A stretch of 64,000 bases of DNA, taken from contig LJKL01000008.1 of NCBI GenBank assembly GCA_001421175.1, positions 16,001-80,000 of the forward strand. Reading direction: 5' to 3'. The notes under the pieces were generated by a model. That model saw only the letters and a program-made list of their open reading frames with translations. It made no database searches and had not been told where the DNA came from. This document shows, piece by piece, positions 27,691 through 36,790 of this stretch (the stretch's first letter is position 1; each line of letters begins with the position of its first letter). The position numbers and the translations under genes were made by a program. The DNA comes from Methanomassiliicoccales archaeon RumEn M2 (lineage in GTDB: Archaea; Thermoplasmatota; Thermoplasmata; Methanomassiliicoccales; Methanomethylophilaceae).

Positions 27691-28885
27691 ATATGGGCTT
27701 CATGCGGCCGTCATCGTCTATGATATAGACGTCCGTCTTGCCTATCTTCACGCTGGAGAGCAGGGTCGACCGGGACGGCATGTCTATAACCACCTCGTGG
27801 TCCTCCAATCCCGCCTCATGGGCGATCTCCGCCTCAAGAGCCTTCCTGCCCGCATATCCCGTGTGCTTGGCCAGCTCCGCTTTCGCATCATCCGAAAGGT
27901 TGGTGGTCTGCATCACATAGGCATTCTTGTACAGCCTGCGGTTCATGACCTTCCTGGCCAGATCCGATGCCTTGCCCCCTGTGCTGATGATGTGGTTGAT
28001 GAACATCCCGTCATTCATCAGATAGAGCTCCGAAAGGTCGGCGCCGGATATCTCGGCGGCCTTGGTGAGCATCATCTCCGCGATCCTGACCGTCTTGTGG
28101 TAGTAGACTGAGGAGTACATCAGAGCCCTGGAGACCATCAGCCCCTCGGTGGCCGCTATGCCTCCCTTGCCCACCACCATCCTGCCTTTGTCTATCCGTA
28201 TCTGACTGAGCAACCGGTCTATGTCTATTGTACCGAGGACCACCCCCGTGTAGTGAGCGTCCCTCAGAAGATAGTCCATCTGGTCCGCATCAACGGGCCC
28301 GTGTATTATCTGGTGTATGTAATCCTTGTTCTCGAAGAAGGACTGGGGCGAATCGTCCGATAGGAACAGATTAAGCCCTCCGCTCCTGGATCTGGGATAC
28401 TCTATAAGGTCGCACACGGCATCCGGATCTATGCCCGCCTCCCCGAGAAGATCGGATATGGGCTCCATCCCTCCGAACAGATCCCTATCGGAATCGAGGA
28501 AGTACGGGATATCCCCGCTTATCAGCTTCCTGGCCAAATCCATATGGTCAACGCCTGTTATGTTCTCTAGTATCTCCTCCATCGTATGGGAGAACGGAGG
28601 GTGGCATATGTCATGCAGGAGCGCCGCCGCGCGCACCGTCATGGTTTCGTCCCGTCCCATATGAAGAGCGGAGGCCATCCTTCCTGCGAGATGATAGACG
28701 CCCAGGCTGTGCTCGAAACGGGTATGGTTGGCCCCCGGGAACACAAGATTGCCTAGACCGAGCTGCCTTACGGAGCGGAGCCTCTGCATCTCGGGCCTGT
28801 CAAGGATGTCCATGTAGACCCCGTCCGCCCTTATGCCTCCGTGCAGAGGATCGTGTATGACCCTGTCCTTATCCGCCATTGCCAT
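27566..28885 (-). CDS. HD-domain phosphohydrolase (SAMHD1/dGTPase-like)
   Basis: A 439-residue protein beginning with IHDPLHGGIRADG. The HD signature is spread as H..R.EHSLGVYHLA (NHTRFEHSLGVYH), then ALLHDICHPPFSH, and later GPVDADQMDYLLRDA, the order seen in SAMHD1-type dNTP triphosphohydrolases and their archaeal relatives. It may control dNTP levels, but the substrate is not shown. The start overlaps sepF by 17 nt, so it belongs to the PUA-sepF-HD operon. The 3' end overlaps the rtcB frame. Confidence 0.85.
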   Translation of the reverse strand: MAMADKDRVIHDPLHGGIRADGVYMDILDRPEMQRLRSVRQLGLGNLVFPGANHTRFEHSLGVYHLAGRMASALHMGRDETMTVRAAALLHDICHPPFSHTMEEILENITGVDHMDLARKLISGDIPYFLDSDRDLFGGMEPISDLLGEAGIDPDAVCDLIEYPRSRSGGLNLFLSDDSPQSFFENKDYIHQIIHGPVDADQMDYLLRDAHYTGVVLGTIDIDRLLSQIRIDKGRMVVGKGGIAATEGLMVSRALMYSSVYYHKTVRIAEMMLTKAAEISGADLSELYLMNDGMFINHIISTGGKASDLARKVMNRRLYKNAYVMQTTNLSDDAKAELAKHTGYAGRKALEAEIAHEAGLEDHEVVIDMPSRSTLLSSVKIGKTDVYIIDDDGRMKPIFRISPLAKALQSREIFDWAITVSAPSEHAERVMKASGRVLS

Positions 28886-29240
28886 CCTTCCTCACTATCT
28901 TCACCTTCTCCACCCTCGTCCCCGGCTGGGCAAGAACGGAGACATTGTCATTTATGCGGTAATGGGCGGTGTTCGTCTCCGAGGCCAAGGCCCGGATGGA
29001 TTTCCCTGCATCCTTCAGATCCTCGGCCTTCCCCTCGAAACGGGACAGGTCGAAAATCATCATGTACCCCTTTGCGGCGTTCTCCTTCGTTTTCAGGATA
29101 TCGTCCTTGGAGTGCACCTCTATCACCCTGACCATCACCGTCCGGGTCTCGGATGCCATCTCGATATTGCTGAGATCCACGAACACAGGGGACCCGTCGG
29201 CTTTGTTGGCCGGGCCTCTCCTCCTGATGCCTCTCATCAC
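28869..29240 (-). CDS. sepF: SepF-like cell division protein
   Basis: A 123-residue protein. The central and C-terminal parts (MVRVIEVHSKDDILKTKENA, then GYMMIFDLSRFEG and VLAQPGTRVEKVKI) follow the pattern of the archaeal SepF/DUF552 fold, which anchors FtsZ to the membrane. A short basic N-terminus may be the membrane-touching part, although an obvious amphipathic helix is not clear. It overlaps the PUA gene by ATGA and the HD gene by 17 nt. The assignment is by pattern only; ftsZ is not in the window. Confidence 0.65.
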   Translation of the reverse strand: MMRGIRRRGPANKADGSPVFVDLSNIEMASETRTVMVRVIEVHSKDDILKTKENAAKGYMMIFDLSRFEGKAEDLKDAGKSIRALASETNTAHYRINDNVSVLAQPGTRVEKVKIVRKDGNGG

Positions 29241-29728
29241 TCACCAGTCTTCCACAGCTTGTCTCCGACGCTGTGGATCGTCTTGACTGCTTTGCCCTTC
29301 TCTCCGGAGGACAGGCCCTCCGCGCCCCTCAGGGAAACGCCCACTGCAAGGGGGACCTTGTTGTTGATGTCCCTGATCCATACCATGTCCCCCTCGGAGA
29401 TCTCCGGGTCGGCCTCGACTATCCCCGGGCCCATGACGTCGGCTCCGTTGGTCACGTAAGGCACGGCGCCCATGTCCACGGTCACGAATCTCTTGGACGG
29501 CCTGTACTCCAGGAGGCCGCGTATGGTCAGGAAGGGCTTCCCCTCATACACCAGGCCCATTATCTCCCCTTTAGCGAATATCACATCGAAATCCGTGCTC
29601 TCGGCCATGTCCACCGCATCGTCCACGGAGAACACTTCCGTCCCCATCACGGACTCCAGGGCCTCCTTCAGGGACCTGGCGTCCTTCTCCCTCATCCTCT
29701 TCCTCTTCCTGATCCTGATATCGGCCAT
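29237..29728 (-). CDS. PUA-domain RNA-binding protein (MCT-1/DUF1947-like)
   Basis: About 163 residues from MADIRIRKRKRMREKDARSL. A basic pre-PUA part (residues 1-70) is followed by a PUA domain (FVTVDMGAVPYVTNGADVMG, GDMVWIRDINNKVPLAVG). Archaeal members resemble eukaryotic MCTS1 and Tma20, which act in translation initiation and ribosome recycling. Upstream ATGs at 29731 and 29758 are possible but give an unusual N-terminus. First gene of a three-gene operon. Confidence 0.83.
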   Translation of the reverse strand: MADIRIRKRKRMREKDARSLKEALESVMGTEVFSVDDAVDMAESTDFDVIFAKGEIMGLVYEGKPFLTIRGLLEYRPSKRFVTVDMGAVPYVTNGADVMGPGIVEADPEISEGDMVWIRDINNKVPLAVGVSLRGAEGLSSGEKGKAVKTIHSVGDKLWKTGE

Positions 29729-29785
29729 CATCCGGAGTGATGCAATACGGATATTCAATATTGGCGATGCTTTCCCTCAGTATAG

Positions 29786-29794
29786 TTTATATCC
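29786..29794 (+). promoter_or_regulatory. TATA box of the unknown secreted-protein gene
   Basis: TTTATATCC is centred about 28 nt before the ATG at 29819, and only about 10 nt before the ATG at 29801. It therefore picks 29819 as start of a leaderless message and rules out the upstream ATG. Confidence 0.55.
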
Positions 29795-29818
29795 TATCCA
29801 ATGAGATTAGTCTATGCG

Positions 29819-30737
29819 ATGGCAAAGCTCCTCCATACTACGGCATCTCTCGCCGTGACGCTAATATCATTATCGCTCATAGGAGTGATAGCCATGTCCG
29901 TTGCGCCGCTGGCCATGGGGGGGCATGGCATTGGAGGAGAACACGCCCTTCGGAATAATCATGGACGAGGAATCCGCGACCATTGTCATCGACGGCAGCT
30001 ACGACATCGTCTCCACTCTTCCCTATGATATAACCGACATAAACGCCAGCATAAGCATAGATGACGGCAAGGAGATCCATTTCGAGGTATTCAGCGAGGG
30101 GCCGCTGGTAGTGGCGAAGAACGGCAGATCCACGCTGGAGGTTCATTCTGAGATATTCGTGCCCTCGGCTATGATGATGATCCTGGCAGCGAACGCCGGT
30201 TCTGAGGAGGACGGCCTCTATCTGCCTTTGACCGTGGAGGTCGGCGGATCCTATCTCGAGAGGATAATCAGCGTGAAGGCGTCCTTGAACGTGAAGGCTG
30301 TGATATCCGACGTATCGATACCCCCGATAACCATAGACCTCGAGGATGGCAGCGGCAACGCCGTGCCTCTGGAGGAAGCGGCCAAGATAACCGCCAGCGT
30401 TAACGACATCCCGGAGGGAGAATACCTCAGCGATCTGCCGGAAAGCGCCACCATCACCGTTCCCATCGATGGGTATGAAGTGAACGTCATAATGACCAAG
30501 ACCGGCCCGGACGCTGACGGCAACTACGCCCTGACCATCGATATCGAGACCACGGACGGCACTGCCCTGATGGAGGCTCTTGACAAGCTCAAGGAAATCG
30601 CCGGGGGCATGGGCGAGGACGATACATTTGATATCGAGATAGATACGGGTACCGGCACAGAGACCGTTCAATTGGACCCCGAGAACGTGATGCTCTTCGC
30701 TGATTCCATCGGGAAGATGCTGGAGGCTCTGACGTGA
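29819..30737 (+). CDS. Membrane-anchored extracellular protein of unknown function (one frame break)
   Basis: Starts MAKLLHTTASLAVTLISLSL, one hydrophobic segment (about residues 8-33) that is a signal or anchor, followed by an acidic, strand-rich ectodomain of about 270 residues with repeated beta-sandwich-like stretches. The first 35 codons and the rest are in different frames; removing one G from the G7 run at 29917-29923 joins them as MGGMALEENTPFG. I recognise no family. It overlaps the next membrane protein gene by GTGA, so the two likely act together at the cell surface. Confidence 0.65.
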
Positions 30738-31320
30738 CCAGCGAGTTCAGCCTGAGATATGCTGTTCCGGGCGGTGCGTTCCTGAGCTTCTCTGTGACCC
30801 TCTTCACACTCATCCTGCTGCCTCTCAGCATATTCGCCCTGATCAACGGGTTGGCGGCCAACATGGTCACCGAGGGCACAGGGGGAATTCCCCTGAGGAG
30901 ATACAGAAGATACTGGATGAGCTCTGGTTCTATGTTCGGAAGCTCATAAGATACGCCATACCTCTGCTCATCATAGCAATACCCATGGGCCTGTACAGGG
31001 CCGGGAGCTACGCGAAGATCCCGTTCAGATTCCTTTTTGCGATATACTCAGTGATAATCCTCATAGGCCTGACTGACGGGGGGTATGATGGATATCGCCC
31101 TGGACCTGCCCATGGATACGGGCAGCGATTTGAGCTAGATGATGTCGTCATAACCCTTGATATAACCGTATTTATCTACATCAGCATGCTCATCGGTACG
31201 GCGGGAGCGTTCCTGGCATTCACAGAATTCGCCTCCGGCAGGAAGGAGTTCATGGAGAAGAAGGCCGAGATCGATGAGGGTCCCCAAGACAGCAGCACTG
31301 TCGCGGAACCTGATGCATAA
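30734..31320 (+). CDS. Multi-pass membrane protein of unknown function (several frame breaks)
   Basis: Begins at GTG 30734 (overlap GTGA). The reading frame gives a hydrophobic helix (GAFLSFSVTLFTLILLPLSI), then, after a break at the G5 run 30881-30885, SPEEIQKILDELWFYVRKLI and two more helices (AIPLLIIAIP, FLFAIYSVIILIGL), then a last helix (VFIYISMLIGTAGAFLAF). Between them, G6 at 31078-31083 and T3 at 31129-31131 look like a compensating pair, since the shifted reading MMDIALDLPMDTGSD is far more protein-like than the direct one. About 195 residues, four membrane helices, charged C-terminus. Function unknown. Confidence 0.55.
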
Positions 31321-31330
31321 CGGTGGTAAG

Positions 31331-32047
31331 ATGGGAATCAACATAGCGGTTTGTGAGCTGGAAGCCGAAAGGGCATCCTGCAGGATTTTGAAAACGGATA
31401 TCCGGAAGGCTCTCCTCAAGGATGTTACAGGATTCGAGCAGTATGCCGATTACGACACGGTTGTGTCCCTGGAGGACGCAGCGAAGGCCTTCCCAGACTG
31501 GGAATCCTTCGCGAAAAGGAACAGGATCTCCGAGAGCGCCGATGCGGTATACATGGAATCCGTCAAGAACCCCGAGGATGCCGGGATCCTGAGGGAATAC
31601 TCGAAGGATGTCCCCACGGGATGGGTGGACCTGGAGAGGATGCCCGCCGATATGGCCGCGAAGGCCAGGGACTCGGCTGTGGAGCTCCTCAGCGGATGGG
31701 ATATGATCGGGTTCGATGAGATGAAGGAGGCCTGCGCCAACTGCCCCCTGTCCTGGGACAAGGGGAGAGGCTGCATCGGCGCCTTCGGTCCGAATGAGAG
31801 CCTCCTTCCCAGGATAGCGGACAAGTACGGCTGCACGATAGTCGCATCCGTTCCCGCTTCCGCGTCTGAGAGCAGGAGATTCGCCCCGGCAGATGCGGCT
31901 GCCCTGCTCAAGGAGATCGAGGAGCTGGAAGCCGCTCTGCCCAAGGAGGGCAAGATGATGGTCCGCAGATATGCTGGACCTCTCGAGAGAATGAAGGCTG
32001 TGGCAAAGATCTCACAGGAAGAGGGCTGCGGATTCTTCTTCTTCTGA
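31331..32047 (+). CDS. Conserved protein of unknown function with cysteine motif
   Basis: A 238-residue soluble protein starting MGINIAVCELEAERASCRIL. A central motif CANCPLSWDKGRGC (three spaced cysteines) could bind an iron-sulfur cluster or zinc; the C-terminus is a charged helix ending in GCGFFFF. I do not recognise the family. It lies 10 nt after the membrane protein gene and may share its transcript. The start at 31331 has GGTGG upstream; a further in-frame ATG upstream lies within the previous gene. Confidence 0.65.
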   Translation: MGINIAVCELEAERASCRILKTDIRKALLKDVTGFEQYADYDTVVSLEDAAKAFPDWESFAKRNRISESADAVYMESVKNPEDAGILREYSKDVPTGWVDLERMPADMAAKARDSAVELLSGWDMIGFDEMKEACANCPLSWDKGRGCIGAFGPNESLLPRIADKYGCTIVASVPASASESRRFAPADAAALLKEIEELEAALPKEGKMMVRRYAGPLERMKAVAKISQEEGCGFFFF

Positions 32048-32080
32048 GCACGGATTATTCTGTTTTAAACCGTTTATCTC

Positions 32081-32132
32081 TGTTTTTCTACGATATTTCA
32101 TGTATATGTTTGTTTTTTCTACGAATATCGTA
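32081..32132. promoter_or_regulatory. Repeated element upstream of acs
   Basis: Two nearly identical copies of TGTTTTTCTACGA (32081-32093 and 32111-32124, the second with one more T) lie 30 bp apart in the same direction. In addition TACGATATT (32089-32097) and AATATCGTA (32124-32132) form a 9-bp inverted repeat. The region is upstream of the acs TATA box, so it may be a regulator binding site; the T runs may also end the preceding transcript. Confidence 0.45.
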
Positions 32133-32154
32133 AAGTTTCTGCGTTTGCGCATGA

Positions 32155-32162
32155 TTAATATA
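32155..32162 (+). promoter_or_regulatory. TATA box of acs
   Basis: TTAATATA, about 65-70 nt before the acs ATG, predicts a leader of about 40 nt that includes the GGAGAG Shine-Dalgarno sequence. Confidence 0.45.
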
Positions 32163-32224
32163 GGGGTAATCAATACAAGACCACCGGGGGAATGGAAAAG
32201 CCCCTGAAAGACGGAGAGAGAATA

Positions 32225-34171
32225 ATGGCCAGCGAGAACGCGGACGGAACGTACTCCCCATCTAAAGAGTACAGGAAGAGGACATACATCGACAGTTACG
32301 CCAAGTACGAGAAGATGTACAAGAGGTCCATCGAGAAGCCGGAGGAATTCTGGGCCGAACAGGCCGAGGGCCTGCACTGGTACTCCAAGGGTTGGAAGAA
32401 GGTCTTTGACTGGAACAAAAAGGAATGCACCTTCACGTGGTTCAAGGGCGGCAAGCTCAACGCATGCTACAACTGCCTGGACAGACATGTGGAGAACGGT
32501 CTCAAGAACACCGCTGCCCTGATATTCGAGGCAGACGAGCCCGGCAACAGCCGGGTCTATACATACGGACAACTGCTGAATGAGGTGGAGAGATTCGCCA
32601 ACGTATTGAAGAGCAAGGGAGTGAGAAAGGGGGACAGAGTGGCTGTCTACCTGCCTATGATCCCCGAGCTGGCGATAACGCTGCTGGCTTGTGCCAGGAT
32701 CGGTGCTGTGCACTCGGTCGTCTTCTCCGGATTCAGCACTGACTCCCTGTTCAACAGGGTCCAGGACAGCGATTCGAAGGTCCTCGTCACCTGCGACGGA
32801 AGCTACCGCGGCGGGAAGACCATCGATATGAAGGGCAAGGTCAACGAGATGCTGGAGCGCGAGACCTCCGTCGAGAGCGTCATCGTCGTCAACCACGCCA
32901 AGAGAGACGTTGTCATGGAGGAAGGAAGGGACACATGGTGGCATGAGGAGATGTCCAAGGCCGGCCTGAGGTGCCCCTGCGAACAGATGGACGCAGAGGA
33001 CCCCTTCTTCATACTTTACACATCCGGCTCCACGGGAAAGCCGAAGGGCGTCCTCCACACAGTGGGAGGATATATGCTGGGCGTCACGATGACGTTCAAG
33101 TACGCCTTCGATTACCGGCCGGGCGAGACCCATTGGTGCACTGCGGACCTGGGGTGGATCACCGGGCACTCCTATGTGCTGTACGGGCCGCTTTCCAACG
33201 GTGCCACCACCCTCATGTTCGAGGGTGTCCCGAACTATCCAGACAACGGAAGGTTCTGGGAGATAGTCGAGAACTGGAAGGTGGACATATTCTACACGGC
33301 ACCTACCGCCATCAGGATGATGAGGAAGAGCGGCGACGAGTGGGTGCGCAAGCATGACGTTTCCTCCCTGAAGGTCCTGGGGTCCGTCGGGGAGCCCATA
33401 GATGCCAGTGCCTGGAAGTGGTATTATGAGGTTGTCGGCGGCGGAAGATGCCCCATAGCCGACACGTATTGGCAGACTGAAACGGGCAGCCACATAATAC
33501 TGCCGTTTCCCGGCGCATGGGATCAGAAGCCGGGGTCCGCCATGAAGCCCTTCTTCGGCATAGAGCCCGTCATACTCAACGAGGACAAGACCCCCACACC
33601 TGTCGGGCAGGACGGAAGGCTGTGCATAAAGAAGCCTTGGCCTTCCTGTGCCAGGACCCTCTGGGGAGACCATGAGAAGTACAAGGACACCTACTGGAAC
33701 CCGTATCCGGGGTACTACTTCTCCGGTGACGGGGCAAGGCAGGACCAGGGAGGGGACATCTGGATCACGGGCCGTGTCGACGACGTGATAAGCGTTGCCG
33801 GGCACCGCATAGGTGCGGCAGAGGTGGAAGCGGCCCTGATAGCGCATCCGGCCGTCTCCGAAGCGGCAGTGGTCCCGATACCCGACGAGATGAAGGGAGA
33901 GGCGATCTACGGATTCGTGACCCTTAAGGACGGCTTCAAGGACAGCGAAGAGCTGAGAAGCGATCTCGTGAAGCAAGTCAGGAACGAGGTGGGGCCCATA
34001 GCCACGCCCAAGACGATACAGATAGCCGAGGAGCTCCCCAAGACAAGGAGCGGCAAGATCGTCAGGCGCATGCTCAGGAAGATCGCCTCCGGAAGCGATT
34101 TCCGCAGCATGGATGCTTCCACCCTCGTCGACCCGGGCGTCCTTGACGACCTGGTCAAGGGCAGGAGATAA
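32225..34171 (+). CDS. acs: Acetyl-CoA synthetase (AMP-forming)
   Basis: A 648-residue enzyme making acetyl-CoA from acetate, CoA and ATP. The AMP-binding loop YTSGSTGKPKG is near residue 260; DTYWQTETGS, YYFSGDGA, GRVDDVISVAGHR and the C-terminal PKTRSGKIVRR with the regulatory lysine all fit Acs. Start MASENADGTY is chosen for the GGAGAG just upstream; an ATG 11 codons earlier is less likely. In a methyl-reducing methanogen without a full C1 pathway, acetate is the likely carbon source for biosynthesis, so this enzyme is probably anabolic. Confidence 0.94.
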   Translation: MASENADGTYSPSKEYRKRTYIDSYAKYEKMYKRSIEKPEEFWAEQAEGLHWYSKGWKKVFDWNKKECTFTWFKGGKLNACYNCLDRHVENGLKNTAALIFEADEPGNSRVYTYGQLLNEVERFANVLKSKGVRKGDRVAVYLPMIPELAITLLACARIGAVHSVVFSGFSTDSLFNRVQDSDSKVLVTCDGSYRGGKTIDMKGKVNEMLERETSVESVIVVNHAKRDVVMEEGRDTWWHEEMSKAGLRCPCEQMDAEDPFFILYTSGSTGKPKGVLHTVGGYMLGVTMTFKYAFDYRPGETHWCTADLGWITGHSYVLYGPLSNGATTLMFEGVPNYPDNGRFWEIVENWKVDIFYTAPTAIRMMRKSGDEWVRKHDVSSLKVLGSVGEPIDASAWKWYYEVVGGGRCPIADTYWQTETGSHIILPFPGAWDQKPGSAMKPFFGIEPVILNEDKTPTPVGQDGRLCIKKPWPSCARTLWGDHEKYKDTYWNPYPGYYFSGDGARQDQGGDIWITGRVDDVISVAGHRIGAAEVEAALIAHPAVSEAAVVPIPDEMKGEAIYGFVTLKDGFKDSEELRSDLVKQVRNEVGPIATPKTIQIAEELPKTRSGKIVRRMLRKIASGSDFRSMDASTLVDPGVLDDLVKGRR

Positions 34172-34175
34172 ACCG

Positions 34176-34200
34176 GCGGGCTCAGCCCGCTTCTTTTACT
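34176..34200. terminator. Hairpin terminator between acs and the convergent hydrolase gene
   Basis: GCGGGC (34176-34181), loop TCA, GCCCGC (34185-34190), followed on the plus strand by TTCTTTTACTTTTT. It lies at the meeting point of two convergent genes and could serve acs. Confidence 0.6.
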
Positions 34201-36063
34201 TTTTCCTCTTCTTTCACTAGGTCGAAAGAAATCTTATAGACGTCGTCCTCCAATTTGGCCGAGACGTCAAGTCCAGTACGGTAGAAGAGATTGAGCATCC
34301 CGACATTGGTGGACAGGACATCCGCCGTGAATGTCTTGATATTCCTTGATTTGCCCACACGGACGAGAAGATTCACCATGTACGTGCCCACACCCTTGCC
34401 CTGCCAATCATCTCTCACTGCGAATGAGACCTCGGCACTGCTGTTCTTCGGGTTACGCTCGTACTCGCAAACGGCGATGAGCTCGGTCATGGAACCGCGG
34501 ACCAGGAAGACCCCGAAGGCCATGGACAGATCGTAATCTATATTCACTTGGCTCATGCGCTCCTCCCTGGGCTGAAGCACACGGGTCGTCATGAATCTCT
34601 GCTGCAGGGTCTTGGAGGAGAAGGAATAGAAAAGCTCCCTCACGAGGTCCTCGTCCGTAGGCTTCAAAGGACGGACTATGGCCGTCTGGCCGTCGAATAC
34701 CGCCGTCTGCTCCAGCTCCTCCGGGTATGGCAGGCCGCGGTAGGAGCGCCTGCTCTGATCCTCCGGCAGGTATCCCAGAGCGACCGCCTGATCCAGGAGC
34801 TTCTCCCTGAAGGAGGGATGTGCCACATTGATCAATTCCAATGATCTCTTCGCCAGCGTCTTGCCCCTGAGATGGGCTATGCCGTATTCTGTCACCACAT
34901 AATGGATGTCCTCCCTCATGGCGCCCACTCCGGCTCCCTTGGGGACGACGCTCACTATCCTGGATGTTTGGCCATCGCTTGTGGTGGAGGGCATGACTAT
35001 GATCGTCCTGCCCCTGGCGCTCAGGGCACCTCTTATGAAATCCGGCATTCCCCCCCGGATTCGATATGGATTCCAGGCCTGTTCTGTCCGCGAGCACCTG
35101 ACCGGTGAGATCGATCACGGATGCGGTGTTTATGGCCACCATCTTGTTGTTCTTGGCTATGACCGTTATATCGTTCGTATAATCCGACGGATGGAACTCG
35201 ATGGACGGATTATTGTCGACGAACTCCATCAGCTCTGCCGATCCGATGACGAATGATGTCACTATCTTGCGAGGATGTATCGTCTTCTTGCTGCCGTTGA
35301 TGACACCGGCCTTGACCAGTTCCATCACGCCGTCGGAGAACATCTCCGTGTGGACACCGAGATTCTTCTTATCCCCGAATTCAGAGAGTATAGCATCAGG
35401 CAACATCCCGGTACCTATCTGTATGGTCGCTCCGTCATGCACGAGCTTGGCAGCGTTCCTGGCTATCGCTTTGACCGTGTCGTGATCGATGCCCTCGTCA
35501 TCCAAGGGATGCTCCACTGGATAGTCCACCTCTATGAGCTGATCTATCTGTGAGGTGTGGATGAACGAATCCCCCAATGTTCTGGGCATCTGCCTGTTGA
35601 CCTCTGCGATCACCACGTCCGCGGACTCGACCGCGGATTTCGTTATATCGACAGACGTACCGAGGGAGCAGAAGCCGTGAAGGTCCGGAGGGGATACCTG
35701 TATGACGGCCACATCGAGCTTTATCCTCCCGGTGCGGAACATGTACGGAAGCTCTGATGTGTATATCGGGGTGTAATCCGAATGGCCGTTCATCACTCCC
35801 CTCTCCACCTCTGAATCCATGTAGAAGGAGTTGATCCTGAACTTCTTCATGACATCCGGTTCGAAGAACGGGGAGGGCATGAACGTGAACGGTGTGCATA
35901 TACGGTTATCGTGGAATGATCTCTTCTTAAGGAGATGCTCCACTATTATCCTCGGTCTGCTGCATCCTCCGCTTATGTATATCGTAGTGCCAGGCTTCAC
36001 AAGGTCAAGCGCCTTACGGGGAGTTGACACTTTCTCCTCGTACTCATCCCTCCAATATGCCAT
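34182..36063 (-). CDS. Acetyl-CoA hydrolase/transferase fused to GNAT acetyltransferase (one frame break)
   Basis: About 626 residues. The N-terminal 430 form an acyl-CoA hydrolase/transferase (4-hydroxybutyrate CoA-transferase-like): KPGTTIYISGGCSRP, IQIGTGMLPDAILSEFGDK, GVHTEMFSDGVMELV, and TEYGIAHLRGKTLAKRS after the break. The C-terminal 170 form a GNAT domain with VRDDWQGKGVGTYMVNLLV as its acetyl-CoA loop. The break is at a C7 run (35050-35056); changing it by one base gives the continuous GGMPDFIRGA. Such fusions exist in other microbes. It may transfer CoA between acids and acetylate a protein partner; the neighbouring Acs is a candidate, by inference. Confidence 0.85.
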
Positions 36064-36107
36064 GCTATCCCTCGCCGATTGAACGGCAAATAAGTTTATA
36101 ATACCCG

Positions 36108-36686
36108 TTATAGGCCCCTGGAAGCCTCAATGGCCCAAACCATATCCTTGGCCAGGGAACGGAGGGCCTCACAGCCCTTCTTATCCTTCAGATAATCCCC
36201 CGGGCCCTTGCCCGCCAGTATCGTAAGGGGTGAGGAGCCGCATACCATCATGCGATTGCGGAGCATCCAACCCACCAACTCGTTGTAGGTGGACATCCCT
36301 CCGTCATGATCCTGCACCACAACAGCCCCGCCTACCTTACGTGCCAGAGGCTGGTCGCAGAACATGGATGCATACCCTACCCTTTCCAAAAGGATCTTCA
36401 ATTGGGCGCTGCAGGATCCGAAGTACGAAGGGGACCCGAGGATTATGCCGTCGGCCTCGAGCATCATGCCCATGTACTCGTTCATCCTGTCATCCTCGTT
36501 TATGCACCTGCCGTCTCCGCGTATCTCGCAGCTGTTGCAGTTGTTACAGGGGTTCATCATATCCTCGTAGACATGCACCTGCTCGGTCTCAACGCCCTCC
36601 TTCTCCAGCTCATCCAGAACCACGTTGAGGGCGCCCCCTGTGTTGCCAAGAAGGCGGGGGCTCCCGTTGAAGGCCACGATTTTCAT
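36108..36686 (-). CDS. Iron-sulfur flavoprotein (NADPH-dependent FMN reductase family)
   Basis: A 192-residue flavodoxin-fold protein: MKIVAFNGSPRLLGNTGGAL binds FMN phosphate, CNNCNSCEIRGDGRC (about residues 47-61) is the compact cysteine motif that holds a [4Fe-4S] cluster in methanogen Isf, and GSPSYFGSCSAQLK is the second FMN segment. Isf proteins pass electrons from ferredoxin, often to O2 or peroxide. It is divergent from the SufCB genes that supply iron-sulfur clusters. Confidence 0.85.
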   Translation of the reverse strand: MKIVAFNGSPRLLGNTGGALNVVLDELEKEGVETEQVHVYEDMMNPCNNCNSCEIRGDGRCINEDDRMNEYMGMMLEADGIILGSPSYFGSCSAQLKILLERVGYASMFCDQPLARKVGGAVVVQDHDGGMSTYNELVGWMLRNRMMVCGSSPLTILAGKGPGDYLKDKKGCEALRSLAKDMVWAIEASRGL

Positions 36687-36758
36687 ACGACCCCATCGTG
36701 GGATGCTGTTATTAATACAGCGGTCCCGACTGCCATGGTTTCACTATTGTTAAGAAAT

Positions 36759-36769
36759 TGTTATATCCT
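36759..36769 (+). promoter_or_regulatory. TATA box of sufCB
   Basis: TGTTATATCCT is centred about 27 nt before the ATG at 36791, indicating a leaderless transcript. A 7-bp inverted repeat, CTAACAT (36768-36774) and ATGTTAG (36797-36803), spans the predicted start site and could bind a regulator. Confidence 0.45.
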
Positions 36770-36790
36770 AACATGCGCTGACAGACCAAC

